A stretch of DNA of 64,000 nucleotides from an uncultured Hyphomicrobiales bacterium (GTDB lineage Bacteria > Pseudomonadota > Alphaproteobacteria > Rhizobiales > Xanthobacteraceae), in assembly GCA_903839845.1 (NCBI GenBank), contig CAIMEA010000004.1, positions 35,733 to 99,732 of the forward strand, given 5' to 3'. The notes under the pieces were generated by a model that saw nothing but the letters and a program-made list of their open reading frames with translations, did not search any database and was not told the origin of the DNA. Made by a program: the position numbers and the translations under genes. This document shows, in pieces, positions 44,220 through 52,959 of this stretch. Position 1 is the stretch's first letter. Each line of letters begins with the position of its first letter.

Positions 44220-45034
44220 TGAGCGGCGCGATCGTCACCTCGAAGAAAGTCTGGCAGCGGCACGACCGCAAGACCCAGCTCGCCGTCTGGGCGGCCTGGC
44301 TGTTCGGCACCGCCGTGTTCGTCTATTGCTTCCAGCTGATTTCCGAACGCACCATCTGGGCCTTCGTGTGGGATGCGCCGGCGCAGGCCGCCGATCTCGG
44401 CGCACGCATGGTGCCGCCGGCCTGGAGCTATATCCATTATCTGTGGCGGCCGATCTGGGACACGCTCAACATCGCCACGCTTGGCACCATCATCTCCATC
44501 GTCATCGCCGTGCCGATCGCCTATTGCGCCGCGCGCAACACGACGCCGAGCGTCGCTTTCGTGCGGCCGGTCGCGTTGTTCATCATCGTCGCCTCGCGTT
44601 CGATCAACTCGCTGATCTGGGCCTTGATGCTGGTCACCATCGTCGGCCCCGGCGTGTTCGCCGGCATCATCGCCATCGGCCTGCGCTCGATCGGCTTTGT
44701 CGCCAAGCTCTTGTACGAGGCCATCGAGGAGATCGACGAGTCGCAGGTCGAGGCGGTACGCTCGACCGGCGCGTCGGCCGCGCAGACCACCGTCTATGGC
44801 ATTGTGCCGCAGGTGATGCCGGCCTTCGCCGGTATCACCGTGTTCCGCTGGGACATCAATATCCGTGAATCGACCGTGCTCGGCCTGGTCGGCGCCGGCG
44901 GCATCGGCCTCGAACTCAACGCCGCCATCACCCAGCTTTACTGGACGCAAGTTTCGCTGATGCTACTGGTCATTATCGGCACCGTCATCCTCAGCGAATG
45001 GGTGTCGGCCAAGGTGCGCCACGCCATCATTTGA
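44219..45034 (+). CDS. phnE: Phosphonate ABC transporter permease (PhnE, second copy)
   Basis: Second membrane subunit, 271 residues, with the same EAA-type loop (EAIEEIDESQVEAVRSTGASAAQTTVYGIVPQ) and helices near 22-40, 85-105, 118-150 and 215-260. It makes the expected heterodimeric permease with the preceding gene. ATG 44219 overlaps the previous stop; a GTG one codon earlier is also in frame. Last gene of the phn operon. Confidence 0.92.
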   Translation: MSGAIVTSKKVWQRHDRKTQLAVWAAWLFGTAVFVYCFQLISERTIWAFVWDAPAQAADLGARMVPPAWSYIHYLWRPIWDTLNIATLGTIISIVIAVPIAYCAARNTTPSVAFVRPVALFIIVASRSINSLIWALMLVTIVGPGVFAGIIAIGLRSIGFVAKLLYEAIEEIDESQVEAVRSTGASAAQTTVYGIVPQVMPAFAGITVFRWDINIRESTVLGLVGAGGIGLELNAAITQLYWTQVSLMLLVIIGTVILSEWVSAKVRHAII

Positions 45035-45086
45035 CCGTGTGCGACCCGCGTGTCAGATGCACGGGTCCCCGCGATTCACGTTTGAG

Positions 45087-45995
45087 ATGCCAGTGCCGAC
45101 CTATCACGACAATAAACGCGGCATCGTCTCTCTGTTGCTGGCCTGCGCGTTGTTCACGGTCAACGACACGCTGACAAAACTGGCGGCGCTGTCGTATCCG
45201 GTCGGCGAAGTGATGCTCGTGCGCGGCGCGATCTGTCTGGCCATTGTCGGCATCGGCGCCATCTACGCGCATCAGGTGAGGTGGATGCGCGGCGCCTTCA
45301 CGCCGATCGTCGTGCTGCGCGGCGCGCTCGACGCAGCGATCAACATCACCTTCGTCATGGCGCTCAGCCATATGCGGCTGGCCGATCTCATCGCGCTCAA
45401 ACTCGCCTCGCCTTTGTTATTGACCATGTTGTCCGCTTTCTTTCTGAAAGAACCGGTCGGCTGGCGGCGCTGGAGCGCGGTGCTTTGCGGCTTCGCCGGC
45501 ATGGTCCTCATCATCAAACCGAGCCCGGCCTCGTTCAATGTTTGGGCGCTCGCCGCCTTCGGCTCGGCGGTCGGCTCCGCCATGCGCGACCTGGTGACGC
45601 GCAGGATCAGTCCGAGTGTGCCGACGCTCGGTATTTCCTTCACCAGCGCACTCGGCAGCACGATCGCCGCGCCGATCCTGGCGCTGGCGATCGGCGAACA
45701 ATGGCGCACGCTGGCACTCGATTATATCGGTCTGCTGGGCGCCGCGGCGACGGTGCTGAGCATCGGCTCGACCTTCGCGGTGTCCGCCTTCCGCCATATC
45801 GACGTCATCGTCGTCGCGCCGTTCCGCTATTCGCTACTGCTGTGGAGCGCACTGGCCGGCTACTTCGTCTTCGGTGAAGTGTCGGACATTTATGCGCTGG
45901 CCGGATCGCTGCTGATCGCCGGCAGCGGACTCTATACACTGCATCGCGAGCGGGTGCGGCATCGCGACTTGTCGGCGCAAGCGAGCGTTCATTGA
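45087..45995 (+). CDS. EamA/DMT family transporter
   Basis: Inner-membrane drug/metabolite exporter of 302 residues with ten hydrophobic helices in two EamA repeats (first from GIVSLLLACALFTVNDTLTKL, second from WALAAFGSAVGSAMRDLVTRR). Substrate unknown. Start ATG 45087 is chosen because the helix pattern begins soon after; in-frame starts at 45057 and 45039 would add unlikely sequence. It follows the phn operon by 52 bases and may be read through from it. Confidence 0.88.
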   Translation: MPVPTYHDNKRGIVSLLLACALFTVNDTLTKLAALSYPVGEVMLVRGAICLAIVGIGAIYAHQVRWMRGAFTPIVVLRGALDAAINITFVMALSHMRLADLIALKLASPLLLTMLSAFFLKEPVGWRRWSAVLCGFAGMVLIIKPSPASFNVWALAAFGSAVGSAMRDLVTRRISPSVPTLGISFTSALGSTIAAPILALAIGEQWRTLALDYIGLLGAAATVLSIGSTFAVSAFRHIDVIVVAPFRYSLLLWSALAGYFVFGEVSDIYALAGSLLIAGSGLYTLHRERVRHRDLSAQASVH

Positions 45996-46169
45996 ACGGG
46001 CTTATATTATCGTGTTATTTCAATCGGTTACGCAGGGCGCCGGTGCGATCCGGCGTCGCGGCAGGCGCTTTCGCCGCAGGCGCACGACGCGAATGGTGAA
46101 CTTAGCGCTCTCGTGCCGTGGCAATTTCTGCTATCATTATGCAACGATCCATTCGGAAGGAGAGCATTC

Positions 46170-46298
46170 ATGAAATCCTTTATTCTTGCCTGTGTCGCGG
46201 CTGTGGTCATCGCCGTGGTTGGCGGCGTCGTTCTCAGCGCCGTGCAGGAGCAGGCCGACAAGGCCTTCAGCACCACCGGCGTGCGCCTGGGCGCGTAA
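46170..46298 (+). CDS. Small single-helix membrane protein (42 residues)
   Basis: MKSFILACVAAVVIAVVGG and then VVLSAVQEQADKAFSTTG-VRLGA: one hydrophobic segment (about 4-24) and an amphipathic tail. GGAAGGAG lies eight bases before ATG 46170, a very good SD. Similar 40-residue proteins are, from memory, widespread in Hyphomicrobiales; the function is unknown. A terminator follows 63 bases after the stop. Confidence 0.75.
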   Translation: MKSFILACVAAVVIAVVGGVVLSAVQEQADKAFSTTGVRLGA

Positions 46299-46361
46299 GG
46301 TCGGCACGGCCGCGCTAGCAGGCCGGTACAACGACCTGATACCCGCGACGAACGGCAAACG

Positions 46362-46397
46362 AAAAAAAACGCCCGGCTTTTTGAGCCGGGCGTTTTT
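46362..46397. terminator. Bidirectional rho-independent terminator
   Basis: AACGCCCGGCT-tttttg-AGCCGGGCGTT with an A-run before (eight A) and TTTTTG after. It can end both the small plus-strand gene at 46170-46298 and the formate dehydrogenase operon, whose last gene stops at 46413 on the minus strand. Confidence 0.93.
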
Positions 46398-46412
46398 GTT
46401 TGTCGAAACTGC

Positions 46413-47441
46413 CTATTCGGCGGGCCTGGCCGCGGCGGCGGATCGCTCCGCCGCGCTCGACGTGCCGCGCGCCAGTTCATCGTCCAGCCACAGCCGGTGA
46501 TGCTCCCTGGCCCAGTTGACGTCGACGGTGCCCTCGCCCATCGCCTCGAAGGCGCCTTCCATGCCGATGGTGCCGATATAGATGTGGCCCAGCATGGCGG
46601 CGATGAACAGCATCGCCACGACGGAGTGGATGATCTCGGACAGTTGCATGCCGGCGATCTCGGTGCCGTAGAACGGGAACAGCAGCAGGTAGCCGGTGAC
46701 GGCTGAGGCGCCGCCGCCGAGCACGACGATCCAGTAGATCATCTTTTGCCCGGCGTTGAAGTGGCCGGCCGGCGGATGATCGTGGCCGATGATGCCGCCA
46801 CCGCGCTTTACCCACTCGACGTCATTGCCGTTCGGGATATTGCTGCCGATCCACATCAGAAAGATCAACACCACGCCGATGGTGAAGGGGAAGCTGAGGA
46901 AGTTGTGCGAATATTTTGCCAGTTCCGACCAGATCGAGAAGGCGGACGGCCCGATCAGCGGCAGCAAGAGCGGCCTGCCGAAGGTGATGTTAAGCCCCGA
47001 GATTGCCAGGATGACGAAACAGCTGGCGGTCAGCCAGTGCACGAAGCGCTCGACCGCGCTGAAGCGGACGATCTTGCGGCCGGAGAAACCGCTCTCGAGT
47101 TTGACCTGGCCGCGTATCAGGTAGAAGGCCACCAGCAGCACGAGCATGCCGAGGATGGCGATGCCGCCGATCCAGCGCAACGTCACCTCATGCCATTGCC
47201 GCCAGTCGCGGCCGGCCGGCTGTTCGAGGACATATGACTTCGCGTCCGGGATGCTGCCGCGGCCCTGGATGCGGGTTAGCTCCTGCAGCAGCTGCTGCTC
47301 CTTGACGGAACTCGCGGTCGGGTTGACCGAACTCGGCTGCTGCGCCAGGACCGGCGTCGCGACGGATATAATGAAAGCGAGCGCAACAGCGCCGGCGATG
47401 AAGCGAATCTGCGTCATGTATTTCGCCAAAACGCCCGACAT
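46413..47441 (-). CDS. Formate dehydrogenase gamma subunit (cytochrome b)
   Basis: Membrane subunit of 342 residues that accepts electrons from the beta subunit and passes them to quinone. N-terminal signal-like helix, a periplasmic segment, then a FdoI-type cytochrome b core with candidate haem His residues (RFVHWLTASCFV, YSHNFLSF, IIHSVVAMLFIAAMLGHIYIG). ATG 47441 is six bases from AAGGGAG; an ATG two codons earlier abuts the SD. The Ala-rich C-terminus (SSAAERSAAAARPAE) is probably disordered. Last gene of the fdh operon. Confidence 0.9.
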   Translation of the reverse strand: MSGVLAKYMTQIRFIAGAVALAFIISVATPVLAQQPSSVNPTASSVKEQQLLQELTRIQGRGSIPDAKSYVLEQPAGRDWRQWHEVTLRWIGGIAILGMLVLLVAFYLIRGQVKLESGFSGRKIVRFSAVERFVHWLTASCFVILAISGLNITFGRPLLLPLIGPSAFSIWSELAKYSHNFLSFPFTIGVVLIFLMWIGSNIPNGNDVEWVKRGGGIIGHDHPPAGHFNAGQKMIYWIVVLGGGASAVTGYLLLFPFYGTEIAGMQLSEIIHSVVAMLFIAAMLGHIYIGTIGMEGAFEAMGEGTVDVNWAREHHRLWLDDELARGTSSAAERSAAAARPAE

Positions 47442-47542
47442 TGGCATCTCCCTTTGTCTTCTCAATTTTTCTCAAATTCTTGCGGTCGAAACCGGCGGCG
47501 CGGCTTAAGGCCACGCCGCCGATAGAAATGCGCGAGACCGGA

Positions 47543-48139
47543 TCAGGTCGCGATCGCTTCGCGGTAGGCGGTCTGCCAACCCCAGGCGCCGGAGCCGTAG
47601 CCGCGCCGCGACACCCGCTCCTTGTAGATCTGGGCGATCACATCGCCGTCGCCGGCGAGCAGCGACTTGGTCGAGCACATTTCGGCGCACAGCGGCAGCT
47701 TGCCTTCGGCCAGACGGTTGGCGCCGTATTTCTCGTACTCTTCTTTGCTGCCGTCGGCTTCCGGGCCGCCGGCGCAGAAGGTGCACTTGTCCATCTTGCC
47801 GCGCGAACCGAAGTTGCCGACCTTCGGGTATTGCGGCGCGCCGAATGGACAGGCGTAGAAGCAATAGCCGCAGCCGATGCACAGGTCCTTGGAGTGCAGC
47901 ACCACCGCGTCGGCCGTGGTGTAGAAGCAATCGACCGGACAAACCGAGGCGCAGGGCGCGTCGGTGCAGTGCATGCAGGCCATCGACACCGAGCGTTCGC
48001 CCGGCTTGCCGTCATTGATGGTGACGACGCGCCGGCGGTTGATGCCCCAGGGGACATCGTTTTCGTTCTTGCAGGCGGTGACGCAGGCGTTGCACTCGAT
48101 GCAACGGTCGGCGTCGCACAGAAATTTCATACGTGCCAT
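47543..48139 (-). CDS. fdh3B: Formate dehydrogenase FDH3-type beta subunit (four [4Fe-4S])
   Basis: Iron-sulfur electron-transfer subunit of 198 residues. Four cysteine groups fit four [4Fe-4S] clusters: Cys13/16/19/23, Cys55/58/63/67, Cys87/90/93/97 and Cys119/122/151/155. It lacks the C-terminal membrane helix of E. coli FdnH/FdoH, in line with the short FDH3-type beta subunits. It starts 13 bases after the alpha subunit stop and passes electrons to the gamma cytochrome b. Confidence 0.92.
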   Translation of the reverse strand: MARMKFLCDADRCIECNACVTACKNENDVPWGINRRRVVTINDGKPGERSVSMACMHCTDAPCASVCPVDCFYTTADAVVLHSKDLCIGCGYCFYACPFGAPQYPKVGNFGSRGKMDKCTFCAGGPEADGSKEEYEKYGANRLAEGKLPLCAEMCSTKSLLAGDGDVIAQIYKERVSRRGYGSGAWGWQTAYREAIAT

Positions 48140-48152
48140 GATCGTTGCTCCT

Positions 48153-51101
48153 TTAAGCCGCTCTTACCTGACACAGGGTGGCCTTGGGTTCTTGCATGCC
48201 GGTGACCGGGTCGTAGCCGTAGGTGGTGAGCGTATTGACGCTTTCGCCCAGCACGATCGGATCGGTGCCCTTCGGATAATTGCCGCGCTGGTCGATGCCT
48301 TCGAACCAGCCGGCAAAATGGAACGGACACCAGGTCACGCCCTTGCCGACACGCTCGGTGACCAGCGCCTTCATCCGCGCTTTCGAGTTGTTTTCCGCGC
48401 CGGTCACCCAGACCCATCCGCCGTCCTTGATGCCGCGCTCGGAGGCATCGTTGGGATTGATCTCGATGAACATGTCCTGCTGCAACTCGGCCAGCCACTT
48501 GTTCGACCGGGTTTCTTCGCCGCCGCCCTCATATTCGACCAGACGGCCGGAGGTGAGGATGAGCGGGAAGCTCTTGGCGATACCCTTGTCGACCGCGGCC
48601 TTCTGCACGTCGAAGCCGATGTTCGGCACCCGGAACTGCACGGCGTTCGGCAGCGTAGGGTACTTGGCGACCAGGTCGGGACGCGGCGTATAGATCGGCT
48701 CACGATGCACCGGGATCGGATCGGGCAGACCGAACGCGTTGGCGCGCGCCTTGCCGTTGCCGTAGGGGGTGCAGCCATGTTCGATGGCAACGCGCTGGAT
48801 GCCGCCGGACAGGTCGATCGCCCAGGACACCGCGTCGGGAGTCGTCGGGTTGATCTTGTTGATCACCGCCAGTTCGGCCTCGGTAAGGTCCTTGTCCCAG
48901 CCGAGCTTCTTGAGGATGCCGTAGGTGAACTCCGGATAGCCGTCCTTGATTTCGGAGTCCTTGGAGTAATAGCCATTGCCGAGCAGGCTCACCATGCGCT
49001 TGGTGCCGTCCGGCAGGGTTTCCTCGCGCTCGACACCGAAGCGCGGACGGAACGTGCCGCCGCCTTCCTTGACCGACAGGTTGGTGTTGTACAGCAGCGG
49101 CGTTCCGGGGTGCTTGAATTCCGGCGTTCCCCAGCACGGCCATGGCAGACCGTAATAGTCGCCCTTGTTCGGGCCGGTCGTCGCCTTCTGCGTGCGCATG
49201 TCGAAGTCTTTTTGGTTCGCCATATGCGACTTCAAACGCTCCGGCGACTGGCCGCAGTAGCCGGTCGAGAAACCGCCGCGGTTGATCTCGCGGAGAATGT
49301 CCTCGGGAACCGGCAGATTGTTCTCGACCTTGATGTTCTTGAACATCGTGTCGGCAAAACCGAGCTTCTTGGCCAGGAGGTACATGACCTCGAGGTCGTC
49401 CTTCGATTCGAAGATCGGCTTGACGATCTGCTCGCCCCACTGGATCGCCCGGTTGGACGCGGTGCGCGAGCCGTTGGTTTCGTAGCTGGTGGCGATCGGC
49501 AGCAAATAAGTGCCGTTCTTGCGCTCCGGCGCCAGCGCCGCCCAGGTTGTCGGATGCGGATCGCAAACCACGAGCAGGTCGAGCTTTTCGATGCCCTTCT
49601 GCGCTTCGGCCATGCGCGCCACGGTGTTGCCGCCGTGACCCATGACGAACATCGCCTTGATGTTGTCCTTCTGCCGCACGTCCTTCTTGTCGTAGAGCGT
49701 CGCGTCGAACCAGCGGGTCGACGGGATGCCCGGCGTGTTCATCGTATTGGTGACTTTGCCGTCCGCGCCGGTAGACTTGTCGAAGCGGTCGACGAACCAG
49801 TTGTAGTCGACTTCCCAGACGCGCGACCAATGCCGCCATGCGCCTTCGACCAGGCCGTAGTAAAGCGGCAGGGTCACGATATCGAGTCCGAGATCGGTCG
49901 CACCCTGCACGTTGGTGTGGCCGCGGAAGATGTTGGCGCCGGTGCCGGGCGCGCCGACATTGCCGGTCGCCAGACACAGGATGCAGAACGCGCGCACGTT
50001 GGCGGTACCGACCGTGTGCTGGGTCGCGCCCATGCACCAGATCAGCGTCGAGGGCTTTTGCGTCGCGAACATCTTGGCGACGCGCTCGAGTTGCGCGCCC
50101 GGCACGCCGGTGACGCGCTCGACTTCCTCGGGCGTCCACTTGGCGACTTCCTTGCGGATGTCGTCCATGCCGTAGACGCGCTGTTCGATGAACTGCTTGT
50201 CTTCCCAGCCGTTCTTGAAGATGTGATGCAACATCCCGTAGATCACCGGAATGTCGGTGCCGGAACGAATGCGGACATATTCAGTGGCATGCGCCGCCGT
50301 GCGCGTCATGCGCGGATCGATCACGACGAGGTTGGCGCGCTGCGATTCCTTGCCTTCCAGGACGTGCTGAAGCGAAACCGGATGCGCTTCGGCGGCATTG
50401 CTGCCCATAAACAGGATCGTCTTGGAGTTGCGGATGTCCGTATAGGAGTTTGTCATCGCGCCGTAGCCCCAGGTGTTGGCAACACCGGCAACGGTCGTCG
50501 AATGGCAGATACGCGCTTGGTGATCGGAGTTGTTGGTGCCCCAGAACGCGGCGAACTTCCGGTTGAGGTAGGCGCCTTCGTTGGTGAACTTGGCCGAACC
50601 CAGCCAATAGACCGAATCGGCGCCCGACTTGCCCCTGATCTCCATCAGCTTGTCGCCGATTTCGTTGATCGCGACATCCCAGGAAATCCGGGTCCACTGG
50701 CCGTTCACCATTTTCATCGGGTAGCGCAGACGGCGATCGCCATGCACCAGTTCGCGCGTCGCCGCGCCCTTGGCGCAATGCGAACCGCGATTGATCGGCG
50801 AATCCCAGCCCGGCTCCTGGCCGACCCAGACGCCGTTCGACACTTCGGCCATCAGCGTACAGCCGACCGAGCAGTGCGTGCAGATGTTCTTGCGGATGGT
50901 GGCGCCGGCGATTTGCGTGCCGGCCGCTTCCGCCTTGCGGACGGTGCCGAGCGGCAGCGCGCCGAGCGTGGCCAGACTGCCGGCCACCAGGCCGGATCGG
51001 CGCAGGAAGGTACGGCGATCGAAACCGCCGGCCGCCTGGTTATCGATTGCCGCTGCGAGACTGCCGCGACGTGCCTGTCGTTCTGATCTTTTTGTTAACA
51101 C
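48153..51101 (-). CDS. Formate dehydrogenase alpha subunit (Mo/W-bis-PGD, Cys type)
   Basis: Catalytic subunit of 982 residues that oxidises formate to CO2 in the periplasm. Tat signal DRRTFLRRSG (28-37); [4Fe-4S] ligands Cys74, Cys77, Cys81 and Cys109; active-site loop ARICHSTTVAG with Cys199 where FDH-N/O have selenocysteine, followed by the conserved His200. No in-frame TGA is needed. The C-terminal molydopterin-binding domain (LTSGRLVEYEGGGEETRSN) is complete. The start is GTG 51101 with GGGAGG upstream. Operon partners are the Tat-signal peptide protein before it and beta and gamma after it. Confidence 0.95.
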   Translation of the reverse strand: MLTKRSERQARRGSLAAAIDNQAAGGFDRRTFLRRSGLVAGSLATLGALPLGTVRKAEAAGTQIAGATIRKNICTHCSVGCTLMAEVSNGVWVGQEPGWDSPINRGSHCAKGAATRELVHGDRRLRYPMKMVNGQWTRISWDVAINEIGDKLMEIRGKSGADSVYWLGSAKFTNEGAYLNRKFAAFWGTNNSDHQARICHSTTVAGVANTWGYGAMTNSYTDIRNSKTILFMGSNAAEAHPVSLQHVLEGKESQRANLVVIDPRMTRTAAHATEYVRIRSGTDIPVIYGMLHHIFKNGWEDKQFIEQRVYGMDDIRKEVAKWTPEEVERVTGVPGAQLERVAKMFATQKPSTLIWCMGATQHTVGTANVRAFCILCLATGNVGAPGTGANIFRGHTNVQGATDLGLDIVTLPLYYGLVEGAWRHWSRVWEVDYNWFVDRFDKSTGADGKVTNTMNTPGIPSTRWFDATLYDKKDVRQKDNIKAMFVMGHGGNTVARMAEAQKGIEKLDLLVVCDPHPTTWAALAPERKNGTYLLPIATSYETNGSRTASNRAIQWGEQIVKPIFESKDDLEVMYLLAKKLGFADTMFKNIKVENNLPVPEDILREINRGGFSTGYCGQSPERLKSHMANQKDFDMRTQKATTGPNKGDYYGLPWPCWGTPEFKHPGTPLLYNTNLSVKEGGGTFRPRFGVEREETLPDGTKRMVSLLGNGYYSKDSEIKDGYPEFTYGILKKLGWDKDLTEAELAVINKINPTTPDAVSWAIDLSGGIQRVAIEHGCTPYGNGKARANAFGLPDPIPVHREPIYTPRPDLVAKYPTLPNAVQFRVPNIGFDVQKAAVDKGIAKSFPLILTSGRLVEYEGGGEETRSNKWLAELQQDMFIEINPNDASERGIKDGGWVWVTGAENNSKARMKALVTERVGKGVTWCPFHFAGWFEGIDQRGNYPKGTDPIVLGESVNTLTTYGYDPVTGMQEPKATLCQVRAA

Positions 51102-51114
51102 GGCCTAGCCTCCC

Positions 51115-51324
51115 TCAGCTCGGAAAACGATTGACGCGATAGTAGGTCTGCACGCTGGCAGAATCCGCTTTGTAGCGCGCCTTGCGCTTCTCATCGTTGT
51201 TTTCGGTGTCCGCCGCAGCCGGCGTAGCGATCGGCGCCGCCGTTGCGACAGCGACACCGGCGCCCGCGCCGAGCGCGCGCAGGAAATCGCGGCGTCCTAA
51301 TTTTGATTTGGGTTCAGACTTCAT
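51115..51324 (-). CDS. Formate dehydrogenase region Tat-signal small protein
   Basis: Protein of 69 residues with a twin-arginine signal (LGRRDFLRALGAGAGVAVATAAP) and a short charged mature part ending YYRVNRFPS. This matches the small Tat-target proteins regularly found just upstream of fdh alpha genes. A structural or export-helping role is assumed, not shown. It ends 13 bases before the alpha subunit start and belongs to the same operon. Confidence 0.9.
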   Translation of the reverse strand: MKSEPKSKLGRRDFLRALGAGAGVAVATAAPIATPAAADTENNDEKRKARYKADSASVQTYYRVNRFPS

Positions 51325-51388
51325 CGCCAGTCCTCCTTGATCCCTATGTATCGTCTCATCGTTCTAAGTCGCAGCGCGTCGCGTTTGG

Positions 51389-52165
51389 TCACGCGTTCAG
51401 CGCGAAAGCTTCCGTCTCGATATCCAGCAGCAGGCGTCCGATCGTTCCGACCGGACGATAGAATTTCGCGGCTTCCGCGGCCTCGAGATCCCTGAAGAAG
51501 CGGCCAATCCACGGCGCCATGTGCTTCTCGAAGATTTCCTGATCGCTGCCGGGATGCGCATCGAACTGACCGCCGATGATCCCGGCCATGATTTCGCACA
51601 ACGTCGCGGCATGATCTTCCGGCTCGACATTGCCCTCGACGCGCTCGATACCGATCTTGCCGAGGTCGTCGCGCAGCCGCGCCAGCGGGCGCTCGTGCAG
51701 GAAGCCGGTGAGATAATAGGACCCGTAGGGCATCAGTTCGCCGCGGCCGACGCCGATGAAGAGATCGAAATATTCGCGCTCGACCTGTTGAGTGGTGGCG
51801 TTGGCCGCCGCTTCCGCCAGGGCAATGTGCGCCATGCCGAGCGGGCTCTCATCGCCACGCAGGCCGGCGAGACGCTTGAGCAAGGCGGCATCGGGAGCGC
51901 GTACCAGCAATGCCGCGAGCAGCGCGTATTCCTGCGCCCGCGCCGCATCGATTTCGTCGACAGTGACGCTCATTCTTGCCTCGCCGAACAAATCAGGCCG
52001 CAGCACCACGCGATTGACGCCGGTCAGGCTTTCGACCGAGGTCACACGCTCCGCAGGAACGCGGGTCCAGTTTGAAACGGACGGTTGCGATATACCGAGC
52101 AGGCGCGCGAGTTCGCTGACGCTGCCAGCGGCACGGATAGCTTGGTCGAGGCCGGGATCGCGCAT
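51389..52165 (-). CDS. HTH (YdaS-like) - TorD chaperone fusion protein
   Basis: Protein of 258 residues. Residues 1-64 are a Cro/YdaS-type helix-turn-helix (LDQAIRAAGSVSELARLLG, then ISQPSVSNWTRVPAERV). Residues from about 65 are a TorD/DmsD-type chaperone (EYALLAALLVRAPD; YFDLFIGVGRGELMPYGSYYLTGFLHERPL) that would bind the Tat signal or help insert the cofactor of the formate dehydrogenase alpha subunit. An internal ATG at 51973 (residue 65) has GAGG six bases before it, so chaperone alone might also be made. A palindrome TTACAATGTAA lies just upstream (52184-52194). First gene of the fdh structural operon. Confidence 0.85.
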   Translation of the reverse strand: MRDPGLDQAIRAAGSVSELARLLGISQPSVSNWTRVPAERVTSVESLTGVNRVVLRPDLFGEARMSVTVDEIDAARAQEYALLAALLVRAPDAALLKRLAGLRGDESPLGMAHIALAEAAANATTQQVEREYFDLFIGVGRGELMPYGSYYLTGFLHERPLARLRDDLGKIGIERVEGNVEPEDHAATLCEIMAGIIGGQFDAHPGSDQEIFEKHMAPWIGRFFRDLEAAEAAKFYRPVGTIGRLLLDIETEAFALNA

Positions 52166-52183
52166 CCACGTTCTTTCAAATAG

Positions 52184-52194
52184 TTACAATGTAA
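52184..52194. promoter_or_regulatory. Palindrome before the HTH-TorD gene
   Basis: TTACA-A-TGTAA is a perfect 11-base dyad ending 19 bases before the start codon at 52165. It is a candidate operator for the fused HTH domain of the gene it precedes (autoregulation). No second copy was found in the other fdh intergenic regions. Confidence 0.45.
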
Positions 52195-52248
52195 GGGTAA
52201 TGCCCTGCGCGACAATGGGTCAATAGCTTGAGGCTATGGCCACTACGT

Positions 52249-52959
52249 TTATTGCGGCAATGCGCCGCCCTGTGGACGCCGTCGCTTGATCGGTTCGTCG
52301 TCGGCCGCGTCGCCATCGTTTTGCAGTGCGGTAGGATTGGTGCTGTGCACCATTTCGTCGTTAGCGGACGAAATTTGCTTCTTCGTGTCGCCCACATCCG
52401 CCGCGGGCGGGGAACCATCCGGCGAATTGAGCGCGACGTGCTCCGCAGATTGCGGCAATTCCGTTGCCGTTTGCGGCATTTGCTCCGCAGCCTGTGGTCC
52501 TTCGACGATCGGCGGCTTCTCGCGCGGCGTTTCGCCAAACACATTGGCCAGCATTTTTTTAATATCGAGGCCGGGATCGATTTCACCAAATCCCATTGTG
52601 GAGTTTGGCACCGTGAAGTCCCAATCGTTTTCGGCCAGGCCCTTGAAGTCGCGAATCGCCGGATCGGTTACCCAGGCGCGACGAAGTGCCGCGAGGCGGA
52701 GGTCGCCCGGTACGCCCGGTTTGAGAAACGCGGTGATGTCGGTTTGCGCGCCGATCGAATCGATCGACGGCAGGCTGGCCGGATCGAAGGGCGTGGTCGC
52801 GGCATCGGTTGCTGCGTCGCGCGGCGCGCTGCTTTCGGTCTTTTGACCGTCCTTATCCTCCGGCGAACTTGCGGGCGCAGCGTCGGCCGCGGCGGGCGGC
52901 TCGTCGGCCACCAGCTTGCGGCGCGACCAGCGCGCGAGAAAATTCTCCGGCTCGGTCAT
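52249..52959 (-). CDS. DUF3306 domain-containing protein
   Basis: Protein of 236 residues. Conserved start FLARWSRRKLVAD and core (LPSIDSIGAQTDITAFLKPGVPGDLRLAALRRAWVTDPAIRDFKGLAENDWDF), the rest low-complexity. The family occurs only next to formate dehydrogenase or related Mo enzymes and is of unknown role. ATGA overlap with the DUF3305 gene before it. It is the last gene of the accessory operon 52249-55790. Confidence 0.9.
   Translation of the reverse strand: MTEPENFLARWSRRKLVADEPPAAADAAPASSPEDKDGQKTESSAPRDAATDAATTPFDPASLPSIDSIGAQTDITAFLKPGVPGDLRLAALRRAWVTDPAIRDFKGLAENDWDFTVPNSTMGFGEIDPGLDIKKMLANVFGETPREKPPIVEGPQAAEQMPQTATELPQSAEHVALNSPDGSPPAADVGDTKKQISSANDEMVHSTNPTALQNDGDAADDEPIKRRRPQGGALPQ

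Noticed and set aside
47964..51086. Very long open frame (over 1000 codons) on the plus strand opposite the formate dehydrogenase alpha gene
   Set aside because: It is the antisense shadow of a gene with complete motifs; its product is Arg/Ala/Val-rich with no domain. High GC keeps such frames open.
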